A stretch of 5,260 bases of DNA from an uncultured Eubacteriales bacterium (GTDB taxonomy: Bacteria > Bacillota > Clostridia > Oscillospirales > Acutalibacteraceae): assembly GCA_934486705.1 (NCBI GenBank), contig CAKSQS010000083.1, positions 1 to 5,260 on the forward strand. The letters are read 5' to 3'. The translations under genes were made by a program, and so were the position numbers. How positions within the stretch are numbered: the first letter of the stretch is position 1; each line of letters starts with the position of its first letter. The notes below the pieces were generated by a model that saw only the letters and a program-made list of their open reading frames with translations, made no database searches and had not been told where the DNA came from. This document shows, in pieces, positions 1-4,886 of the stretch.

Positions 1-194
1 CCGCGCTGTTTTTCAAGGTCCATCCAGTCGGAAACCGCGTGCTTTGCGGTAGCCTTGCCCTTTACCGAGCCTGCGGTCTGAATTGCGCCGCCGTAAAGCA
101 AAAACTTCTCGGTCAGCGTGGTTTTGCCGGCGTCGGGGTGGGATATTATAGCAAACGTACGTCTACGTTCGATTTCGGTTTTAAGGTCGCTCAC
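1..194 (-). CDS. prfC: Peptide chain release factor 3, N-terminal part (gene runs off the left edge)
   Basis: RF3 is a cytoplasmic translational GTPase that recycles RF1 and RF2 from the ribosome after termination. The visible 64 residues hold the start of the GTPase domain. The P-loop HPDAGKTT lies at residues 19-26, preceded by RRTFAIIS, and is followed by LLYGGAIQTAGSVKGK, then ATAKHAVSDW and MDLEKQR. The AGSVKG...SDWM.LEKQR segment is typical of RF3 and separates it from EF-G and other translational GTPases. I start it at the GTG at 194-192 because AGGAG (complement of 202-206) lies 7 bases upstream and a good promoter lies just beyond. The rest of the protein, normally about 520-530 residues, is outside the window. 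The gene is transcribed divergently from the T-box operon. Family assignment is confident. Confidence 0.93.
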   Translation of the reverse strand, partial: MSDLKTEIERRRTFAIISHPDAGKTTLTEKFLLYGGAIQTAGSVKGKATAKHAVSDWMDLEKQR

Positions 195-226
195 AAAATT
201 ACTCCTCTGTTAAAAAATACCTGTAA

Positions 227-256
227 ATTATACCATAGTATATTATGCACTGTCAA
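227..256 (-). promoter_or_regulatory. Promoter for prfC (sigma-A type, extended -10)
   Basis: Read on the minus strand, a perfect TTGACA (complement of 251-256) is followed after 18 bases by a perfect TATAAT (complement of 227-232). TGG directly before the TATAAT makes an extended -10. Transcription would start near 220, giving a short leader of about 25 bases that includes the AGGAG site used by the GTG start. Prediction from consensus only. Confidence 0.8.
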
Positions 257-302
257 GCGTGCCGATTTCAAACCGAGTGCATATTTTTAAATTTAATTGT
301 AC

Positions 303-334
303 TTGACAAAATTCGCGTTTTATTGTAATATAAT
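303..334 (+). promoter_or_regulatory. Promoter of the T-box / lrp-aminotransferase operon
   Basis: A perfect -35 TTGACA lies at 303-308. The -10 lies within TAATATAAT at 326-334: TAATAT (326-331) is 17 bases from the -35, and the better hexamer TATAAT (329-334) is 20 bases away. An AT-rich stretch at 281-300 just upstream could act as an UP element. The predicted start near 338-341 is about ten bases before T-box stem I. It diverges from the prfC promoter. Confidence 0.75.
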
Positions 335-350
335 AATATAAATTTAAAAC

Positions 351-606
351 GCGATGATGGGAATAAGTAATCCTTTTGTGCGAATTTCAGAGAGGGAGCG
401 TTTGCTGAAAGCTCCTGTTCGCGCGGCTGTATGAAGCTATCCCGGAGCGGCACCCGAAAGGGCAGACGGCTTGCCGCCGTTATCGGCAAAGGTATTTTTA
501 AGTACCGCAGAGTGCGGAGCGTACGCTCCGAAAACGGGTGGTAACACGGATATTTGTTTATTCGTCCCGAGTGCAGATTGCTTGCACTCGGGGCTTTTTT
601 ATTTTT
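351..606 (+). ncRNA. T-box leader riboswitch, predicted alanine-specific (specifier GCU)
   Basis: T-box leaders sense uncharged tRNA and allow readthrough into amino-acid genes. Stem I can be folded by eye. GGGA (359-362) pairs with TCCC (440-443). The specifier-loop AGTA motif is at 366-369, opposite GAA (433-435), then the specifier GCT (436-438), then A439. GCGAA (380-384) pairs with TTCGC (418-422), and GGGAGC (394-399) with GCTCCT (411-416). The AGAGAG bulge motif (389-394) and a GCTGAAA apical loop also fit. Later hairpins are at 453-462, 466-480, 491-506 and 515-530. The T-box sequence is at 535-549. Its antiterminator pairs CGGG (535-538) with CCCG (566-569), and ACG (546-548) with CGT (563-565), leaving the 7-base bulge TGGTAAC (539-545). 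TGGT complements ACCA, so the discriminator base would be A, which fits tRNA-Ala. Neighbouring registers, such as AGC for serine, fit the motif less well, and serine tRNAs usually carry discriminator G. The T-box call is very secure; the alanine reading is inferred. Confidence 0.95.
565..606 (+). terminator. T-box regulated intrinsic terminator
   Basis: CCCGAGTGCA (566-575) pairs perfectly with TGCACTCGGG (583-592) around a 7-base loop, with an additional T565-G593 pair, and a T-rich tract follows at 595-606. The 5' arm (566-569) is also needed for the antiterminator, so the two structures exclude each other. This is the off state when tRNA is charged. Confidence 0.93.
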
Positions 607-623
607 AAAGGGAGGAAAATTAA

Positions 624-1106
624 ATGAAATACGAAATACTTAAATTATTGGCGCGCAACGCGAAATACACCGCGGAGGAAATAGCCGTAATGCTCGGCAC
701 GGACGAGGAAACGGTAAACGCTGAAATAAAGCAGCTTGAAAAGGACGGCTTAATTAAGGGCTACAAGGCAATAATCGATTGGCAGCGGCTCGACAGCGCC
801 TTTGTTTCTGCAATAGTGGAGCTTAACGTTATTCCGAAAGCGGGGCTCGGCTTTGAAGAGGTTGCCGAAAAGGTTATGAAATATGACGAGGTGGAGTCGG
901 TCTATCTTATGTCGGGCGGGTATGACCTAAACGTTGTTGTTAAGGGCAAAACGCTTCAGGATATAGCGCGTTTTGTGGCGCGCGAGCTTGCAACCATAGA
1001 TTCAGTAACGCAAACCTCAACCCACTTTGTAATGCGCCGCTATAAGGAAATGGACGTTGAGCTTGTAAGCGGTCAGGAAGACGACAGGGGGCAGCTCTGG
1101 ATATGA
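624..1106 (+). CDS. Lrp/AsnC-family transcriptional regulator
   Basis: A 160-residue DNA-binding regulator of the leucine-responsive/AsnC type; such proteins form dimers or octamers and bind amino acids as effectors. The N-terminal winged helix-turn-helix spans about residues 3-50, with TAEEIAVMLG, then EETVNAEIKQLEKDGLIKGY as recognition helix and wing. The RAM effector domain spans about 58-138, with the family's SGGYDLNVVVKG pattern (97-108), DIARFVARELA (113-123) and TSTHFVMRRY (131-140). Length is usual for the family. The ATG at 624 is chosen because GGGAGG (610-615) sits 8 bases upstream and it is the first gene after the T-box terminator. Its TGA stop overlaps the aminotransferase ATG (ATGA), indicating translational coupling. 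The pairing suggests that it regulates, or senses the product of, the aminotransferase; that role and its ligand are inferred. Confidence 0.9.
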   Translation: MKYEILKLLARNAKYTAEEIAVMLGTDEETVNAEIKQLEKDGLIKGYKAIIDWQRLDSAFVSAIVELNVIPKAGLGFEEVAEKVMKYDEVESVYLMSGGYDLNVVVKGKTLQDIARFVARELATIDSVTQTSTHFVMRRYKEMDVELVSGQEDDRGQLWI

Positions 1107-2272
1107 TAGATTACTCTCGCGCTATCAACCCGACCGTGGCTGAAATTAAGCCGTCGGGAATACGTAAATTTTTCGATATTGCCGCCACTATGGAGGGCGT
1201 TATTTCGCTCGGCGTGGGCGAGCCCGATTTTCAAACCCCGTGGCAAATACGCAAGGCGGGAATAAATTCTCTTGAAAAGGGGCATACAAAATACACCGCA
1301 AACCGCGGCATTGCGCAGCTTCGCACAGAGGTTGCCGATTTTGTAAAGCGTAAATATTCGCTTACATATAAGCCCGATACCGAGGTGCTTATAACCGTAG
1401 GCGGCAGCGAGGCTATAGACGCCTGCATACGCGCCGTTGTAGCCCCGGGGGATGAGGTTATAATTCCGCAGCCGAGCTTTGTTTGCTACGAGCCGATAAC
1501 CCGCCTTGCAGGCGGCGTGCCCGTAATAATAGAAACAAAAGCCGAAAATGATTTTAAGGTGACAGAGGAAGAGCTTAAAGCGGCGATAAGCGAGCGCACA
1601 AAGCTGCTTATACTGCCGTACCCATGCAACCCCACAGGCGCTATTATGGAAAGAAAGGACCTTGAAAAAATAGCTGCTGTGCTTAAAAATACAAATATTT
1701 TGGTGCTGTCCGACGAGATATACTCCGAACTTACATTCGGCGGTGAAAGGCATGTTTCGCCCGCCACTATTGACGGTATGTGGGAAAGAACCGTAACGGT
1801 AAACGGGTTTTCAAAGGCATTTTCAATGACGGGCTGGCGCTTAGGGTACGCCTGCGGACCTGCCGAGATAATGAAGCAGATCACCAAAATACACCAGTTT
1901 GCCATAATGTGCGCCCCCACCACCTCGCAGTATGCCGCAATAGAGGCGCTTAAAAGCTGTGATGAAGACGTTGAGCGAATGGTTAAGGAGTACGATATGC
2001 GCCGCCGCCTTATAGTTTCGGGCTTTAATAAGTTGGGGCTTACCTGCCGCGAGCCTAAGGGCGCGTTTTATGCTTTCCCGTCAATAAAAAGCACGGGTAT
2101 GAGCAGCGAGGAATTTTGCGAGCGCCTGCTTTACTCAAAGCGCGTCGCGGTAATTCCCGGCACTGCCTTCGGGGATAGCGGCGAGGGCTTTATACGCGCC
2201 TCGTACTGCTATTCGCCCGAGCATATTAAAGAGGCACTCCTTAGAATTTCGGAGTTTCTAAAAGAGATATAA
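1103..2272 (+). CDS. PLP-dependent class I/II aminotransferase (possible alanine-forming)
   Basis: A cytoplasmic fold-type I aminotransferase of 389 residues, full length for the AspC/aromatic/alanine aminotransferase group. Visible signatures are GVGEPDF (37-43), YTANRGI (64-70), VGGSEAI for phosphate binding (99-105), NPTG with Asn176 (176-179), SDEIY with Asp204 and Tyr207 (203-207), the PLP lysine Lys238 in NGFSKAFSMTGWRLGY with Arg246, and the substrate carboxylate-binding Arg365 in FIRASY. No catalytic residue is missing. The start overlaps the lrp stop by 4 bases, and AGGGGG (1085-1090) is the ribosome binding site. Families of this type act on aspartate, aromatic amino acids or alanine, and sequence by eye cannot separate them. 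The alanine-type T-box on the operon points to alanine as product, for example from pyruvate and glutamate; that is inference. No convincing terminator follows the gene. Confidence 0.92.
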   Translation: MIDYSRAINPTVAEIKPSGIRKFFDIAATMEGVISLGVGEPDFQTPWQIRKAGINSLEKGHTKYTANRGIAQLRTEVADFVKRKYSLTYKPDTEVLITVGGSEAIDACIRAVVAPGDEVIIPQPSFVCYEPITRLAGGVPVIIETKAENDFKVTEEELKAAISERTKLLILPYPCNPTGAIMERKDLEKIAAVLKNTNILVLSDEIYSELTFGGERHVSPATIDGMWERTVTVNGFSKAFSMTGWRLGYACGPAEIMKQITKIHQFAIMCAPTTSQYAAIEALKSCDEDVERMVKEYDMRRRLIVSGFNKLGLTCREPKGAFYAFPSIKSTGMSSEEFCERLLYSKRVAVIPGTAFGDSGEGFIRASYCYSPEHIKEALLRISEFLKEI

Positions 2273-2289
2273 AACAACAGAATACGCCA

Positions 2290-2311
2290 CGCAAATATGA
2301 CATAATTTGCG
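2290..2311. repeat. Inverted repeat overlapping the spoIIGA -35 region
   Basis: CGCAAAT (2290-2296) and ATTTGCG (2305-2311) form a perfect 7-base inverted repeat separated by 8 bases, which contain most of the proposed -35 hexamer. There is no T tract after it, so it does not look like a terminator for the aminotransferase gene. It could be an operator; no protein is identified. Confidence 0.6.
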
Positions 2312-2329
2312 CCGTCTCGGTCGTATAAT
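2297..2329 (+). promoter_or_regulatory. Candidate spoIIGA-sigE promoter with long (21-base) spacer
   Basis: A perfect TATAAT (2324-2329) lies 24 bases before the TTG start. At the usual 17-base distance there is no -35 (CATAAT, 2301-2306). ATGACA (2297-2302), five of six bases of TTGACA, lies 21 bases upstream. The B. subtilis spoIIG promoter is known for a 22-base spacer that requires Spo0A-P for activation, so the long spacer here may be meaningful. TATGACA (2296-2302, read on the minus strand as TGTCATA) and GGTCGTA (2319-2325) each match five of seven bases of the 0A box TGTCGAA, which is weak evidence on its own. Confidence 0.55.
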
Positions 2330-2338
2330 AATTATACG
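2322..2338. repeat. Perfect 17-base palindrome on the spoIIGA -10 element
   Basis: CGTATAAT (2322-2329), a central A (2330) and ATTATACG (2331-2338) form a perfect 8+1+8 palindrome. It places TATAAT on both strands around the -10 and runs into the first base of the ribosome binding site. It may be an operator or simply a symmetric -10. Confidence 0.75.
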
Positions 2339-2344
2339 GGGAGG
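2338..2344 (+). promoter_or_regulatory. Ribosome binding site fixing the TTG start of spoIIGA
   Basis: GGGGAGG lies 8 bases before the TTG at 2353-2355. The next residues, IVYADILIILN, match the usual start of SpoIIGA, so TTG is chosen as the start. Confidence 0.8.
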
Positions 2345-2352
2345 CGGCGCTT

Positions 2353-3183
2353 TTGATTGTTTATGCGGATATACTTATAATACTGAATTTGGCGGTGGAT
2401 TATTTTCTGCTGCGCGCTGCCGTCTTTTTGCAGCATTTGAACCCGCCGCTTTGGCGTATGCTTTTATCATCCCTTGCAGGCGGCATTTCATCACTTTACA
2501 TATTCCTGCCGCCGCGCGGCGCGGTTTTGGATATTTTATTCCGCACAGCCGTTTGCGCCGCAATGACCTTTATTTGCTTCGGTTTCGGCAAAATCAAACG
2601 CTTTTTGCGCAGATGCGGCGTGTTTTTGCTTGTAACCTTCGGCTACGGCGGGGCTATGACGGCGCTGTGGTATCTTTTAAAGCCGAACGGTATGACGGTG
2701 GTAAACTCGGTTGTGTATTTCAATATTTCGCCCGCCGTTCTTATTTTTTCTTCCGTTGCGGCGTATTTTCTGCTGCGGCTGCTCACACTTATCTTTTCGG
2801 GCACTTCAAAGCTTGCTGAAAGGTGCGAAATAACCGTATCTGCCGGGAACAACAGTATAACAATGGAGGGCATCGTGGATACGGGAAACTCGGTTGAGGA
2901 CATATTCGGCGGGGGAGAAGTAATAATTGCCGACGGCGAATATGTAAAAACACTTTTCGGCGAAACCGACCCCGCGCTTAATAAGGATATACAGTCGCGC
3001 TACAGGGTAATGCCCTGCGGCACGGTTACGGGCGGCGGAGCGCTTGAAGCCTTTAGGTGCGATACCGCGCTTGTAAGCGACGGAAAGCGGAATGTAAGGC
3101 TTAATAAACCGATACTTGCCGTATCGAAAACACCGCTTAAGGATGATTATTCGGCAATAGTAAATCCGAGAATATTTATGTAG
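2353..3183 (+). CDS. spoIIGA: SpoIIGA, sporulation sigma-E processing aspartic protease
   Basis: A membrane-embedded aspartic protease that removes the pro-sequence of sigma-E in the mother cell after a signal from the forespore. Residues 1-150 contain about five hydrophobic segments (roughly 3-24, 36-52, 62-78, 88-108 and 122-149), the typical membrane half. The soluble protease half follows, with GIVDTGNS and the catalytic aspartate Asp176 (173-180), RYRVMPCGTV (216-225), LEAFRCD (231-237) and the end motif DYSAIVNPR (265-273). At 276 residues it is somewhat shorter than the 309-residue B. subtilis protein. After DTGNS it reads VEDIFGGG rather than the common L-x-DP sequence. It starts at TTG (see the ribosome binding site at 2338). 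sigE begins 13 bases after its stop, matching the usual spoIIG order. No detectable homology beyond this family is needed; identification is confident from motifs plus neighbour. Confidence 0.93.
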   Translation: MIVYADILIILNLAVDYFLLRAAVFLQHLNPPLWRMLLSSLAGGISSLYIFLPPRGAVLDILFRTAVCAAMTFICFGFGKIKRFLRRCGVFLLVTFGYGGAMTALWYLLKPNGMTVVNSVVYFNISPAVLIFSSVAAYFLLRLLTLIFSGTSKLAERCEITVSAGNNSITMEGIVDTGNSVEDIFGGGEVIIADGEYVKTLFGETDPALNKDIQSRYRVMPCGTVTGGGALEAFRCDTALVSDGKRNVRLNKPILAVSKTPLKDDYSAIVNPRIFM

Positions 3184-3196
3184 AAGGGCGACGGAA

Positions 3197-3889
3197 ATGA
3201 ATATCAGAGCGTTAATAATAAAGTGGCTTATTAAATTCGGAATTGTAAAACCCGCGTTTTACATAAACGGGGCGGAAACGCTGCCCCCGCCGCTCGGCAC
3301 GGCGGAGGAATCGCGGCTTTTGCGTGAGGGCGGTCAGGAAAGCCGCGATAAGCTTATAGTGCATAATTTGCGGCTTGTGGTTTACATAGCGCGAAAATTC
3401 GATTCCGCCGCCGTTAATATAGAGGACCTTATATCAATAGGCACAATAGGACTTATAAAGGCGGTAAATACCTTTTGCCCCGATAAAAACATAAAGCTTG
3501 CAACCTATGCCTCGCGCTGCATTGAAAATGAAATTTTAATGTATTTAAGAAAAAACGCCTCGCAGAAAAACGAGGTGTCTATAGATGAGCCGCTTAATAT
3601 CGACTGGGACGGAAACGAGCTGCTTTTATCCGACGTTTTGGGCAGCGACGGCGACGAGGTGGGCAGAGGAATAGAGCAGGAGGACGAAAAGTTTTTGCTT
3701 TTGGGCTTTGTGTGCGAGCTTCCGCCCAGAGAAAAGCAGATAATGGAAATGCGTTTCGGTATGAACGGCTATGAGGAATACACCCAAAAAGAGGTGGCTG
3801 ACGCTTTGGGTATTTCCCAGTCGTATATATCAAGGCTTGAAAAGAGAATTATAGGCAAGCTTAAAAAACAGCTTGAAAAAGCGGTTTAG
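3197..3889 (+). CDS. sigE: RNA polymerase sporulation sigma factor sigma-E (pro-form)
   Basis: The early mother-cell sigma factor, made as an inactive membrane-associated precursor. It has 230 residues, against 239 in B. subtilis. The pro-region (about 1-21) is hydrophobic and basic. It is followed by FYINGAETLPPPL (21-33), equivalent to the cleavage region in B. subtilis. Region 2 is unmistakable: NLRLVVYIARKF (57-68), NIEDLISIGTIGLIKAVNTF (74-93), and the -10 reading helix KLATYASRCIENEILMYLRKN within 100-120. EPLNIDWDGNELLLSDVLG (131-149) is a sigma-E/sigma-K hallmark. Region 4 holds PPREKQIMEMRFG (176-188) and the helix-turn-helix TQKEVADALGISQSYISRLE (196-215). AAGGG (3184-3188), 8 bases upstream of the ATG, is the ribosome binding site. 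It is co-transcribed with spoIIGA, its activating protease. sigG does not follow. Confidence 0.96.
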   Translation: MNIRALIIKWLIKFGIVKPAFYINGAETLPPPLGTAEESRLLREGGQESRDKLIVHNLRLVVYIARKFDSAAVNIEDLISIGTIGLIKAVNTFCPDKNIKLATYASRCIENEILMYLRKNASQKNEVSIDEPLNIDWDGNELLLSDVLGSDGDEVGRGIEQEDEKFLLLGFVCELPPREKQIMEMRFGMNGYEEYTQKEVADALGISQSYISRLEKRIIGKLKKQLEKAV

Positions 3890-3901
3890 TGCTGATAAAA
3901 T
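3873..3901 (+). promoter_or_regulatory. Promoter for the DUF1294 gene, starting inside the end of sigE
   Basis: TTGAAA (3873-3878), exactly 17 bases, then TAAAAT (3896-3901) with TG at 3893-3894 forming an extended -10. The -35 lies in the last codons of sigE. The predicted start near 3908 coincides with the ribosome binding site, giving a leader of only about ten bases. Strong by consensus, untested. Confidence 0.6.
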
Positions 3902-3907
3902 ATATAC

Positions 3908-3913
3908 GGTGAT
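3908..3913 (+). promoter_or_regulatory. Ribosome binding site for the TTG-started DUF1294 gene
   Basis: GGTGAT matches the 3' part of the AGGAGGTGATC complement of 16S rRNA and lies 5 bases before the TTG at 3919. The in-frame TGA at 3910-3912 prevents a start further upstream. Confidence 0.6.
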
Positions 3914-3918
3914 ATTTT

Positions 3919-4197
3919 TTGGAGCTATATAAAAAAATACTTGCCGTATGGCTTGTTTTAATAAATCTTATTTCCGTTATTGTGTGTATATTCGATAAAA
4001 GCCGCGCAAAGCGCGGCGGTTGGCGCGTGCGGGAAAGAACTCTTTGGGTGCTGACATTTTTGGGCGGCGGCGCGGGAATGTACCTTACAATGCGGCTTAT
4101 ACGGCACAAAACCCTGCACAAAAGCTTTATGATAGGTATACCGTTTGTTATTATTCTTCAAATTATGGCTGTATTTTGCATTTTATACTTGAAATAA
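3919..4197 (+). CDS. DUF1294 family small membrane protein
   Basis: A 92-residue protein with three hydrophobic segments (about 6-24, 41-58 and 74-91). The pattern matches the DUF1294 family: an N-terminal helix ending in FDKSRAKRGGWRVRE (25-39, basic, with the conserved D-K), then LGGGAGMYLTMRLIRHKT (48-65) and HKSFMIGIP (67-75). Its biochemical function is not established and I infer none beyond membrane location. It starts at TTG with a GGTGAT ribosome binding site and lies 29 bases after sigE. It has a plausible own promoter overlapping the sigE end, so it need not belong to the sporulation operon. In many spore formers sigG occupies this position. No terminator separates it from the next gene, whose promoter overlaps its last codons. 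Confidence 0.85.
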   Translation: MELYKKILAVWLVLINLISVIVCIFDKSRAKRGGWRVRERTLWVLTFLGGGAGMYLTMRLIRHKTLHKSFMIGIPFVIILQIMAVFCILYLK

Positions 4198-4220
4198 CTG
4201 CTTTAAAATGTTAATATAAT
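4189..4220 (+). promoter_or_regulatory. Candidate promoter for the zinc-ribbon membrane protein gene
   Basis: TTGAAA (4189-4194) overlaps the last codons of the DUF1294 gene. TAATATAAT (4212-4220) offers TAATAT at 17 bases or TATAAT at 20 bases. The layout is the same as in the T-box operon promoter. The predicted start is near 4224-4227, shortly before AGGGGGA (4235-4241). Confidence 0.55.
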
Positions 4221-4248
4221 TACAGTAAATACTTAGGGGGAAGTTAAA

Positions 4249-4821
4249 ATGTCATTTTGTACTAAATGCGGCGCAGAGCTTAAAGAGGACGCAAAGTTTT
4301 GCCCTGCCTGCGGCGCGCCTACAGAGCCGAAGCCAGAGACTGCGGCTGAGGAAAAGCAGCCCGAGCAAAATACCGAACAGCAGAATACATATCAGCCGAA
4401 TACTACGTCTGATTTTGCGCAGAAGTTTGACCAATTTACCGATACAGAGGACAGAACTGCCGAGTTTGATAAGGCGGATATATCGGCAAACAAGGTTTAC
4501 GCGATTTTGTCATACATAGGCTTTTTGGTTTTAGTTCCGCTTATTGCTGTTCCGAAATCGAAATACGCGCGTTTCCACGCCAACCAAGGGCTTGTGCTTT
4601 TAATAGGCGAGGTTGCTTACAGCATTGTACGCAGCGTTTTGCTCTTTGCTTTAAGCTTCGCCTCAATAGGTTTGGGTCGTATACTTTACCTTGCGGTAAA
4701 GTTCGCAACCGGCGCTGTAGGAATAGTTTTCATTGTTTTTGCGGTAATAGGCATTGTAAACGCGGCGCAAGGAATTGCAAAAGAATTGCCGCTTGTGGGC
4801 AAAATTAAGATTTTGAAATAA
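4249..4821 (+). CDS. Zinc-ribbon protein with DUF4870-like membrane domain
   Basis: A 190-residue protein in three parts. Residues 1-23 form a zinc ribbon, CTKCGAEL...FCPACGAP, with Cys4, Cys7, Cys18 and Cys21 as metal ligands. Residues 25-75 are an acidic, Gln/Asn/Thr-rich linker of low complexity, probably disordered. Residues 80-190 resemble DUF4870, with a first membrane helix (82-101), the motif YARFHANQG (106-114) followed by a second helix (115-137), and a third helix (152-172) leading to NAAQGIAKELPLVGKIKI. The ribbon and linker should be cytoplasmic, but topology is inferred. The function of this family is not established; possible roles in envelope or stress physiology are only guesses. 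AGGGGGA 7 bases upstream supports the ATG. It has its own promoter and is followed by a strong terminator, so it may be a single-gene unit. It converges on the LURP-one-like gene. Confidence 0.85.
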   Translation: MSFCTKCGAELKEDAKFCPACGAPTEPKPETAAEEKQPEQNTEQQNTYQPNTTSDFAQKFDQFTDTEDRTAEFDKADISANKVYAILSYIGFLVLVPLIAVPKSKYARFHANQGLVLLIGEVAYSIVRSVLLFALSFASIGLGRILYLAVKFATGAVGIVFIVFAVIGIVNAAQGIAKELPLVGKIKILK

Positions 4822-4832
4822 AATAATAATGA

Positions 4833-4877
4833 AAAAGCCTTTTGCAATCTTTAAGAGACGGCAAGGGGCTTTTGTTT
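4833..4877. terminator. Intrinsic terminator shared by convergent genes
   Basis: AAAGCCTTTTGC (4834-4845) pairs with GCAAGGGGCTTT (4861-4872), with one further A-T pair outside (4833 with 4873) and two G-T pairs, around a 15-base loop. On the plus strand a T-rich run (4870-4877) follows. On the minus strand the A run at 4832-4836 gives a shorter T tract, so it may also stop the opposite gene. Confidence 0.85.
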
Positions 4878-4886
4878 ATAATATTA

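Noticed and set aside
39..290. 83-codon plus-strand frame over the left end
   Set aside because: It lies opposite the N-terminal coding part of prfC and its promoter; the minus-strand RF3 match is clear.
268..489. 73-codon minus-strand frame in the leader region
   Set aside because: It overlaps the T-box promoter and stem I on the other strand and has no family resemblance.
1073..1923. Long open frames on the minus strand opposite the aminotransferase (up to 226 codons)
   Set aside because: The plus strand encodes a complete aminotransferase with all catalytic motifs. The antisense translations show no recognisable domain and have no convincing ribosome binding site.
2290..2311. Terminator of the aminotransferase operon
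   Set aside because: The 7-base stem is AT-rich and no T tract follows, so it is better described as an inverted repeat.
2319..2325. Second Spo0A box (GGTCGTA) near spoIIGA
   Set aside because: Only five of seven bases match, which is expected often by chance; kept only as a side note to the promoter, not as a separate site.
2307..2819. 170-codon plus-strand frame starting before spoIIGA
   Set aside because: It is out of frame with SpoIIGA, rich in Arg, Phe and Ala as expected of a frame-shifted membrane gene, and ends inside the real gene.
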